Assembly (NCBI GenBank): GCA_023213395.1
Contig: CM041465.1
Coordinates: 182,783,741 to 182,847,740, forward strand
Direction of reading: 5' to 3'
DNA length: 64,000 nt
Source of the DNA: Cycas panzhihuaensis
Taxonomy: Eukaryota > Cycadophyta
Shown: positions 55,966-64,000 of the stretch, piece after piece
Layout of the letters: every line of letters starts with the position of its first letter
Numbering within the stretch: position 1 is the first letter of the stretch
The notes under the pieces: model-generated
Told to the model about the DNA's origin: nothing
Seen by the model: the letters and a program-made list of their open reading frames with translations, nothing else
Database searches by the model: none
Translations under genes and position numbers: made by a program

Positions 55966-56837
55966 CTAGTTGAGGCTATTTTAAGCTAGTGCACACCTTG
56001 ATCTATGTTGTACAACCTCTGCATACTCCACGATCTCCCCATCATTGACTGGCTCATTCTCTGTCTGTATTTATCCATTCCCCATGAAAATTTATGAGCA
56101 CCTCGGCATTAACTAGAGTTAGCCTCTCCTAAAATCTCAAGGCATTTTGTTAACTCTGTGAGTAGAATAAGCTCATTGTGCATCCATTGTCTATGTGCCC
56201 TCTGTCAACGTGATTTTTCAATTTTTTATATATTAAAATTTATTTTTTTGAAGAGTTTTTACTCGATTCTTATCGTTGGATCTGTGGCACCCTCTCTGGA
56301 TTGATTTTGATCAGATCCAAGTCTATTTTGATCAATTTTCATGCTTCTGCATTGTTATTTATCTATGTGGCATCTGTCCATGTTTTTTTCCAATTTGTAT
56401 ATATTAAAAAATATATTTTTTGAACCTTTTTTGATCGATCTACTCTCATAGATTAACTGCACCCTATCTTGTATCAAATCCAATTGATTTTAAGTGGATT
56501 TTGATTAATTTTCATGCAAAAAAAAAAAATGTTACGCAAGGTTAATGATCATTTATTTTTAGTCTAAAATTTTTTATTGTTTTATAATATTTTGATAAAA
56601 TTAAATCAAATTTAATTATGTTTTAGAGGTTGGGCAGATAGATTTGACCTTAGTCCCCTTTGTGAGTTAGCCCCCAATTTTATTTGGCCCCTATATCATC
56701 ATAATCTTTGGCAGACTTCAAATAAATATAAATTATTTTGGAACTTTTCTTATTTATTAAAAACTATATTTCATATTTAATATATTTTGGAATCCAGGCC
56801 GCCCTTAGGACTATAACTATCGATTCTATGGGATTTT
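55966..56837. other. Unassigned sequence between K and H
   Basis: No gene. It contains a diverged tandem duplication of about 170 bp (56178-56517) ending in a 12-A run. It may be the left part of the E-family leader that H interrupted, but I could not align it convincingly. Confidence 0.4.
56178..56517. repeat. Two diverged tandem copies of a ~170-bp unit
   Basis: CTATGTGCCCTCTGTC at 56191 and CTATGTGGCATCTGTCC at 56363 start parallel stretches. Both continue through TATATATTAAAA, TTTTTGA, a GAT-rich part, CACCCT and TTTTGAT(C/T)AATTTTCATGC. The second copy is followed by a run of 12 A. Confidence 0.7.
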
Positions 56838-57057
56838 TGTTAAGGACAATCACATTGAAGGAATGAAAGAATCTATTCTATTAATGCTCAATATATACAT
56901 ATATATACAATGAGAAGTTTCAACTGCCTAATAACTATCAAATCTAATGATGACATATGTCCAACACTTAATTACCCTTCATTAAGGTGGACTTATGTCC
57001 TAACATGTTTATGTCTTAATACCCTTATGTCCTAAGATAAAACATTATACTCTAACA
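56838..57057 (-). repeat. 3' LTR of H (left copy, 220 bp)
   Basis: On the minus strand it starts TGTTAGAGTATAATG at 57057 after a CATTAAGAGAGGG purine tract and ends ...TTGTCCTTAACA. A TATATATA stretch in the middle is the likely promoter region. Confidence 0.92.
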
Positions 57058-57069
57058 CCCTCTCTTAAT
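57058..57069 (-). other. Polypurine tract of H
   Basis: The minus strand reads ATTAAGAGAGGG, immediately before the LTR. It is the plus-strand DNA primer site. Confidence 0.75.
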
Positions 57070-57089
57070 GTTTTATCATTTTAGTCCTA

Positions 57090-57750
57090 TTTTGTCTCTT
57101 AATATTTGAAACTTTTCTTTTCCTAATGGTTTGGTTAAAATATTTGCAATCTAATCATGAGTTGAACAATAGACAAGGTATATTTCTTTGTTTTGTACTT
57201 TCTCCCTTATAAAGTGATGCTGAACTTCAATATGTTTTGTTCTGGCATGAAAAATTGAATTCTTGGTCAATTTGATTGCACTTTGATTGTCACAGAAGAT
57301 AGAAGTTGTTGTCTCTTGTCGTACATTTATGTCTTCCAACAATTGTTGAAGCCAGATAGCTTCAGTAGTTGCACTCACTACTAATTTGTATTATGCTTCT
57401 GTTAATGATAAGGCAACTGTGGCTTGTTTCTTAGAGCTCCAAGATATTGGTGAACTTCCTAAGAAGAAACAAAAGCTACTAGTGGATTTTCTTTGATCTT
57501 TGTCACTTGCCCAGTCTGAGCTATAAAAGCATGTTAATTGAAGTGGAGAATTCCTTGGAAAGTTTAATTTCAATTCTATTATTCTCCTGAGATATCTTAG
57601 AATTCTCTTAGCAACATTCTAATGCTTTATCTTTGGTTCATGCATGTATCTAGATATTACACTCACAGCGTATGGTATATCTGGTCTAGTAGATGTGAGA
57701 TAGATAAGACTCCCAACAAGTTACCTATACAGTGTTGCATCGTAAGAGTG
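57090..57750 (-). pseudogene. pol: H RNase H
   Basis: Starts near 57750 with a LVGSLIYLTSTRPDIPYAVS motif. FYSSDWASDKDQRKSTSSFC near 57510 holds the first Asp and WSSKKQATVALSLTEA follows. A stop then falls in what is usually the A-E-Y part (near 57390). IFCDNQSAIKLTKNSIFHAR near 57280 has the later Asp. HIEVQHHFIREKVQNKEIYL and a D-x-I-A-N-I-L-T-K-P-L end match copia. Breaks: about three stops. Confidence 0.88.
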
Positions 57751-58560
57751 ATCTTCTTGACTTGAAGTCAAATTATAATTTGCTTCCATTGGAGTGGAAT
57801 AGGGATTACAATCTTCCATTCTTAATTTAGTCAGAAGATCTTTGATGTATTTACTTTGACTCATGGTGATCAAGTTATCCTATTGTTGGATCTGAATTCC
57901 TAAGTAAAAGCTCAAGATCCCAAGATCTGTCATTTCAAACTTGTTTCCCAGTTATTCCTTCACATCTGCTATGGAGGTTTCATCATCTCCAGTTATGAGC
58001 ACGTCATCAACATAGATTGCTATAATGGTTATTGCTCCATTCTTATTTTTCTTGTATAGGCTTGAATCTGAACTACATTTTAAAAAACCATTTTTGCAAA
58101 GATAACTATCTAATTTTGCATACCATGCATAGGGGGCATGTTTTAATCCATATAGAGCTTTTTTTAGTTTACAGACTAAATGTTCTTGACCTGCTATAAT
58201 GTACTCTTCTGGTTGAGACATGTAGACTTCTTAGTTAATATCTCCATTTAAGAAGGCACTTTTGACATCTAATTGGTAGATTTTCCAATTTTTGCAAGCT
58301 GCTATAGCTATGATTGTTCTCATAGTATTTATCTTGGCCACTGGAGAAAATATTTCTTCGTAATCTATACATGCTGTCTGTGTATATCCTTTTGCAACCA
58401 ACCTAGCTTTATGTTTCTCTATTTTCCCATTTGGTCCTCTTTTGATCTTATAGATCCATTTGTAGCCTACAACTGATTTATTAGAGGGTAGCTCAACTAG
58501 CTCCCAGGTCTGATTTTTTATTATTAAGTACATTTCAGAGTCCATAGTGTTTCTCCATTC
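57751..58560 (-). pseudogene. pol: H reverse transcriptase
   Basis: VVGYKWIYKIKRGPNGKIEK, ARLVAKGYTQTACIDYEEIF, SPVAKINTMRTIIAIAACKN, and YQLDVKSAFLNGDIN precede a TAA at 58228. EYIIAGQEHLVCKLKKALYG follows. The active site AIYVDDVLITGDDETSIADV near 58005 is intact. ITMSQSKYIKDLL lies toward the end. Only four or so stops, all at Gln-like positions. Confidence 0.92.
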
Positions 58561-59560
58561 AACATGCTCTTTTGCTTCTGTGAAGTGTTGAGGTTCAACG
58601 CTACTGATTAGAGCTTTTGGTTTTTGGCTCCTTGTTTTATGAGAGAGAATTTCTCCTTTATTTCCTTCTAAGGTCTTGAGATACCATTTTGGTAATTTCT
58701 TTTGATTCTCTCCCTCATCCTCTGAAACAATTTCTAATGTTGACTCTGTGCTTGAGTTATGCATGACATTCTCTGAAGTTTCTTTAGTGATGACGATGGA
58801 TTCTTCTTCTTCTAGATGACTGCAAGGAGGAATTTCAGGTGTTATTTCAAGTATCTGAGTCCGATCTTCTTCTCTGCCTTCTTCATTGAAGATGACATCT
58901 CGACTTACATAGACTTTGTTGGTTATAGGATCAATGCACTTATATGCTTTTAAATTTTTGTTATATCCCACCATGATGCATTTAATACTTTTTGCATCAA
59001 ACTTTGCTAATTTTTTATCTAGAATATGAACAAATACTTAGCTGCCAAAAACTTTTAAATGACTTATGTTTGGTTTTCTTCCCATCCATGCTTCTTCTGG
59101 CGTGTATTCAATTAAAGATTTGGTTGGACTCTTGTTTAACAAGTAACAGGCTGTGCTGACAGCTTTGGCCCAATAAGTTTTGGAGATGTTCTTAGTGTGT
59201 ATCATGCTTCGTGCTATTTCCATAATGACTCGATTTTTTCGTTCTACAACTCCATTAGATTGAGGTGTGTATGGAGTTGTAAATTGTCTCTGTATTCCTC
59301 TATTCTTACAAAATTCCAAAAATTCTTTGGAAATGTATTCACCTCCTCCATCTGATCTTAAACACTTAATTTTAGCATTGCTTTCCAACTCGGCTTCTGC
59401 TTTGAATTCTTTGAATGCATCTAGGGCTTCAAATTTTGTATGTAGAAAATACATCCAAGTTTTTCTAGTGAGATCATCTATGAAGGTGATAAAATAACTT
59501 TTCTTGTTGATTGAATATGGAGTGATGGGTCCACAGAGATCAGTGTGGACTAATTTTAAT
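58561..59560 (-). pseudogene. pol: H integrase core and C-terminal linker
   Basis: KLVHTDLCGPITPYSINKKS (first Asp) leads to FIDDLTRKTWMYFLHTKFEA. LRSDGGGEYISKEFLEFC has the second Asp and TTPYTPQSNGVVERKNRVIM the catalytic Glu. All three are intact, unlike A, C, D, E and K. WAKAVSTACYLLNKSPTKSL and EEAWMGRKPNISHLKVFGS run up to a TAA near 59037. A 247-codon open frame (58231-58974) carries the linker VSRDVIFNEEGREEDRTQIL into RT. Confidence 0.93.
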
Positions 59561-60180
59561 TTTTCTTTGGCTCTCCATATACTTTCTTGAAAAGGAAGTC
59601 TATGCTGCTTACTAAACTAATAATCTTTGCAAACAAAATTATTTGATGTGATAGGAGGTAGTCTAACTACCAGATTTTTCTTTTCCATATTTTTTGGCTT
59701 CTCCATGAGAAGATGTCCATACTTGAAATGCCACATTTTATTATTATTGTTTATAGCAGTACATACTTTTATATCAGGTAAGATGGGGTGAGACATTAGT
59801 CTGTACAGATCATTACATTCTACTTGTTTTATAATTAGCTTCCCATTATTTTTCATGTCATGTATGTAGAAAAAGCCCTTTTCATCAAACAGTGTACTCA
59901 TTCCCTTCTTCTTCAGTTGAGAAACAGAGAGGAGATTCATTTTTAGATCTGGTACCAGGAGGACATCACCTATTTTTTCTATCTTATCTTCGATTTTGAT
60001 AGTTATTATTCCTACTCCCTTGATTTTGAGGGAGTATTTATCTCCAAGCTCTACAAACTTGTTTGCAGTGTAGGGCCATAAATCTTCAAACCACTCTTCT
60101 CGACTGGTCATGTGATGTGACGCGCTAGAGTCAATATACCAGACTTCTTTGTCTTGTAAACTTGTTGTTAAAGCAATAAC
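59561..60180 (-). pseudogene. pol: H protease and pre-integrase segment
   Basis: WYIDSSASHHMTSREEWFED near 60130 is the protease site with D-S-S instead of D-S-G (Gly to Ser), which would probably inactivate it. IGDVLLVPDLKMNLLSVSQL follows. The pre-integrase part reads MWHFKYGHLLMEK and NFVCKDY, then a stop where relatives have C-x-x-C-Q. The second Cys has become Tyr. Confidence 0.88.
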
Positions 60181-61140
60181 AAAGGCTATTGCTTCTTCTT
60201 CATCTTGATCATTATTGTCGGTCTACTCTTTATTGTAATTTCCCATTGATTTCTTCCCTCTCTGAGTATCTGCTTTCGTACACTAAAAGGAATAATGCCC
60301 ACTTTGACCACAATGATAACATTTATCAAAGGCTTTACAAGAATTAGAAAAATGACTTGTCTTACCACAACTATAACATATGATGTTTCTTCCTCTTCCT
60401 CTTGGATCTAACCATCGTCCTCGTGACGTGCTACCATATTCTCACGACCTGCAAAGGCCATAGTACTCAATATTTCTTCCATGTCCTCTACTTCGACCTC
60501 TAGATCCCAGATTCAACCTGGATGCAAAGACGATCTCAAGATTTATAATGTCTTCATACCTTTTATTTCTTTATTCTTGTTGCAGGAGCAACCATGTTAA
60601 AGAGTCCAAAGACATAGTTGCCAATTGACTGGAGTTTATGATAGTATTGATTGTGACATCAAATGATCTGGGTAATTTATTGATAACAAGTTCAACCAAA
60701 TTTCGTTCAATGAGAGGATCACCGGCATTAGTAAGGCTATTTCGCAGAGAGATTACTTTATGTAGAAATTCTGTGATAGTCTCAAACTCTTTCATTTACA
60801 GGTTAAACAATTCAGCTTTTAGGGCTATTATTTTTGCTTTATTTTTTTGACTATACATGTTATCTAGATACTACTATATACTAGTAGTGGAGTACAGGTT
60901 TATAATGTATACAAGAAGTGAATCAGAAATGGACAACTTGAGTATAATAACCCCTATACTATCCCTTTCTTCCCAATTTGTTTAAGTGGCTCCTACTTCC
61001 TTTGGCTTTTGTTCAGATCCAATGGTGATTTGCCAAGCATTTTTGGCCCTAAGTAAAATCTCTATTTTAATTTTCCAAATGTGATAATTATTGTTAGTTA
61101 ATTTGTCACCATTGGATAGAGAAAGTATAAAAGATGCCAC
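60181..61140 (-). pseudogene. gag: H gag with two zinc knuckles
   Basis: The frame begins near 61140 with GTG-GCA-TCT (Val-Ala-Ser), where relatives have Met-Ala-Ser, so the start codon seems mutated ATG to GTG. LSNGDKLTNNNYHIWKIKIE and ILLRAKNAWQITIG give the standard copia gag opening. MKEFETITEFLHKVISLRNS and ERNLVELVINKLPRSFDVTI are the UBN2 core. ICYSCGKTSHFSNSCKAFDK and CYHCGQSGHYSF are two CCHC knuckles. Gly/Arg-rich spacers lie between. About seven stops interrupt it. Confidence 0.88.
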
Positions 61141-61807
61141 GAGAGTCTCAGAACTGGGTTTCGGAAGCCCTAGGCCGTACTTTTATACAGATTTTCGTAT
61201 GGTATGGAAGTTGTACAGATGGGTATGAGTGATACCCCAAAAGAAAGCTGGGGATGAGAGGAGTCCAGATCTGTAATCGTTTTTCAGATTTGGACTTGAA
61301 TCTGAGAGAAAACGCCCTTGAAAGGGTTCGGCTGGTGCCCTCGTTTTAGAGGGAAAATGCTTGAAAAATGGAAAAAATTGCCAAAATACCAGACAAAATT
61401 ACTTCAAACAGAGGTGCAATACTCCAGCAATGAATTCTTGAAGAAGATCTGAGTGAAAAACTGTGAAAATTTTGAGAAAATTTCACTTGCAAGGGTAAAA
61501 ACGATGCAAACCTGAAAAGGGGCAAAATCACCCTGGAAAAGTCTTCAAATTGATTCAACCCAAAAGACAGAAATGCTTAGGATGACCTGATCTACAAACT
61601 GGCCAAGTTTCATCTTGATCTGAGCACTTGAAAAATTTTGGCTGTATGGTGGTACGGATCCGTACAATTGCCTCTAGAAACTTCCTACAAGTTCTGAATG
61701 TCTTTGTCTTGCCTTTGAACCTTTGTCAAGATGCCTCTCTATTTGAGTACTTAAGAATTTCTTTAATTCGACTTATAAACTCTAGGATCTGACTATTGTG
61801 GTAGAGC
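61141..61807 (-). other. Leader of H
   Basis: About 670 bp between primer site and gag start, GC-richer than its surroundings. It has a TGTACGGATCCGTACCA stretch near 61650 that contains a short palindrome (GTACGGATCCGTAC). No coding domain is seen. Confidence 0.55.
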
Positions 61808-61824
61808 AACCTGCTCTGATACCA
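61808..61824 (-). other. Primer-binding site of H
   Basis: The minus strand reads TGGTATCAGAGCAGGTT, an uninterrupted match to the initiator tRNA-Met site, right after the LTR end ...CCTTAACA. Confidence 0.9.
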
Positions 61825-62044
61825 TGTTAAGGACAATCACATTGAAGGAATGAAAGAATCTATTCTATTAATGCTTAATATGTACATATATATACAATGA
61901 GAAGTTTCAACTGCCTAATAACTATCAAATCTAATGATGACACATGTCCAACACTTAATTACCCTTCATTAAGGTGGACTTATGTCTTAACACGTTTATG
62001 TCTTAACACCCTTATATTCTACGATAAAACATTATACTCTAACA
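61825..62044 (-). repeat. 5' LTR of H (right copy, 220 bp)
   Basis: Same length as the left copy, with nine differences, for example GCTCAAT/GCTTAAT and ATATATAC/ATATGTAC. Eight are transitions and one is an A/C change near 62021. Confidence 0.92.
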
Positions 62045-64000
62045 CTTTTCACATGACCAAGGGCCTATTACAAAAGGGGCTAAAAGCCTAATATTTGTTT
62101 TCTTATTTTTGTTTTTTTCCTAAAAGAGTACTATTTAGTTTTTTTGTAATATCTCTTCACTGGAAAGCCAGATTCATGAATTGTTAGATTCATTAGATTC
62201 TTAACTCATAGTTCTATAGCCTAGAGTCATTTTTTGCCTAATTTGAGTTATTTTTCATAGATTTTGATCAAATCAAAGTTGACATTCATTTATTACTCTT
62301 ATTTCATTAGTTATAAAAGGGTCTTTGCACCATTTCTTTAATAACTTGAGCTTTACAACTCCATTTTTTAAACTGTCAAAACTGTTGGAAAGGTTTTTCA
62401 GTGACCTACACATTAGAATAAGTTCTGTTATATTCTGACATCATTTTGTAGGTTGTTAAAACCCCTAAGTTTAAGGCTCTATTTTAATCTTAGTTAGATA
62501 CTATTTGAGATATTTTGAGCCAAATTTTCTTTCTAACTAAATACATTTGATTGATATTTGTATATTGACGATATTTGCTAGTGTTTATAAGACTTACAAC
62601 CTATTTTGTAGCCTTTTAGTATTTTTTTTAGCTTCTGGAGTAGTAGTAGCCCTATTCAGATAAAAAATAATAAACATGTACCTCCTACTATATTATTCTC
62701 TTTCTTTCACATCTAGAATTGAATCTAAGTGATTTCTTTGAGCATTTTATACTTATTTAAAAAGTTTCTTTGAGTATTTATGCTTATTTAAGGTCATTTA
62801 TCTTCTTGAATACTTCAAAGAGTGCATCTAGTTTATATAAGAATCCACTAAAGAGCTCTCATTCATTTCACTTACATTACATCTAAAAACTTTTGCTAGC
62901 AAGTTCATGCATTTTGAGCTCATTAATTCATAAGTTAAAGGAACTTTTGTTTTCCTTAAGACCTTCGTACTTCTTGAAGCTTCATAAGTGTATTATTGTA
63001 TAGTCACAAATTATTGTTTTGGTTATTTTAAACTTTAAGGCTTATATTTATTCAAGCATAATCATTGTATCTTTATATACATAGTCTTTCATTCTAAAGC
63101 CACTTATATTCATTATTTTTGGAAAAGGTTATAAGTTATACATTAGTCTTTATTTCAAAAATCTTATTTGTTATATAGACAGTTTAGCTATCTTCTTAAA
63201 AAAATATTTGAATATTTGAAAGTTCATCTCCTTGATTCATTTGGTTGTAGTTTCTTATTGATTCGTTAAATATAGTCTCATTGAAAGTGCATATAATCTC
63301 ATTGAAAACTGTTTAAATTACCTTTTCAAGGAGCTTCTTAAACTTGAAACTTAATAGTTGTATAAGAAATATCTTCATCTTATTTCATTGTTATCTTTTT
63401 AGTAAGGCATTCATTTGAAGGATCATATATCTTTTCAGCCTACTTTCTTTCCAAACAAGTTGTTTACATTATTGTTTAAGGAGTTTTTTAGATTGAAAGA
63501 TATCAATTACATACTTGTATTCTTATTACTTCATTGAAAGGAAACATTTTATTTTTTTACTTCATTTCCCATAGTGATCGAATCAAAAGCATTGATTATC
63601 TTTTCATTTGATAAGTGTATTTTAGTGCATAGTCATAAGCCACTTATAGCTCCTTTATGCTTTCGAGGTTTATCTCGTTTTAAGCATTTTATTATATTTA
63701 CATTTATACTTCATAGTTCATCTATTTAAAGTCTCATATATTTGTCATTACTTGAAGAGACTATAAGTTGAACATTGATCATTATTTCAAAGTTTAGTGT
63801 TTTGCATTTGAATATTGAAAGCTTATACTTTTAGCTCCTCATTTAGTTTAAGTTCAATAAAGGTTGTTTATATTATTTTTTAAGGAATACACATTGATGA
63901 CTATTTGTATGTTGTATTTGATTTGAAAGGTTCATTTAATGGTTATTTACACTTAATAAGATCTTGAAATTAAAGGATTAATTTTGTTCATTTTTTAAAA
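62045..64000 (+). mobile_element. Probable leader of another E-family copia element (J)
   Basis: No open frames. The stretch CTGACATCATTTTGTAGG...TTAAGGCTCTATT at about 62437-62490 matches E's leader (GACATCATTTTATAGG...TTAAGGCTCTAGTT at 42600-42650). AAGACTTACAACCTATTTTGTAGCC near 62590 matches AAGATTATAAGCTATTTGTAGCC near 42767. The order and spacing agree, so this is likely a second copy of that leader, interrupted on its left by H. The part beyond 62900 aligns only loosely. Confidence 0.55.

Larger units (their letters stand above)
56838..62044 (-). mobile_element. Element H: youngest, near-complete Ty1/copia element
   Basis: Both LTRs are 220 bp (56838-57057 and 61825-62044) and differ at 9 positions by direct reading, 8 of them transitions. 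Flanks ATTTT and CTTTT agree at 4 of 5 bases. Primer site, gag, protease, integrase, RT and RNase H are all present. The gag-pol parts all fall in one minus-strand frame from about 61140 to 57151 (about 1330 codons), broken by roughly 16 stops but no detected frameshift. Confidence 0.93.

Noticed and set aside
1-64000. tRNA or rRNA genes
   Set aside because: The only tRNA-like matches are the short primer-binding sites next to LTRs. No full cloverleaf or rRNA motif was noticed.

Overview
The window is nuclear DNA from a plant with a large, repeat-filled genome. It is AT-rich and contains nothing but LTR retrotransposons, their broken remains and anonymous sequence. I found no host gene, rRNA, tRNA, CRISPR array or bacterial-type operon. 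Many old elements persist, nested in one another, and their reading frames are broken mainly by C-to-T (or G-to-A) changes that turn Gln, Arg and Trp codons into stops. This suits a gymnosperm such as a conifer, but the sequence does not prove the species. Element letters A to K below are my own labels.

Left half (1-36128). The outer element A is a Ty3/gypsy chromovirus with very long LTRs (about 2.3 kb retained in the 5' copy) and a gag-protease-RT-RNase H-integrase-chromodomain order. Four other elements lie in it. F, a minus-strand copia element, sits in or against the 5' LTR and runs off the window's left edge. B, a second gypsy type, sits inside A's reverse transcriptase gene. D, a copia element, sits inside B's gag. 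C, a sister of B, sits inside A's 3' LTR. Removing B and one AAGAA target copy joins A's RT exactly in frame.

B and C share an unusual gypsy layout: gag, two zinc knuckles (seen in C), protease, a second capsid-like segment, RT, RNase H, integrase, then a roughly 580-codon 3' ORF of unknown function. C also carries about 34 copies of a 22-bp repeat between integrase and the 3' ORF. B carries a 29-bp tandem repeat inside its LTRs.

Right half (36129-64000). G is a minus-strand copia-type element whose pol is internally deleted. Its right-hand LTR is split by E, a plus-strand copia element with ATTAC target duplications and a 3-kb leader. Then come a copia fragment I (LTR end, gag, protease, cut off before integrase), an unassigned decayed 257-codon frame (52060-52833), and K, a 5'-truncated minus-strand chromovirus. 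H is the youngest element: a minus-strand copia with two 220-bp LTRs at about 96% identity and one unshifted gag-pol frame broken only by stops. The right end (62045-64000) resembles E's leader and is probably another E-family copy split by H.

None of the elements looks able to make its proteins. The best candidates for something undescribed are the B/C family features (second capsid-like domain, 3' ORF, 22-bp array) and the orphan frame at 52060-52833.
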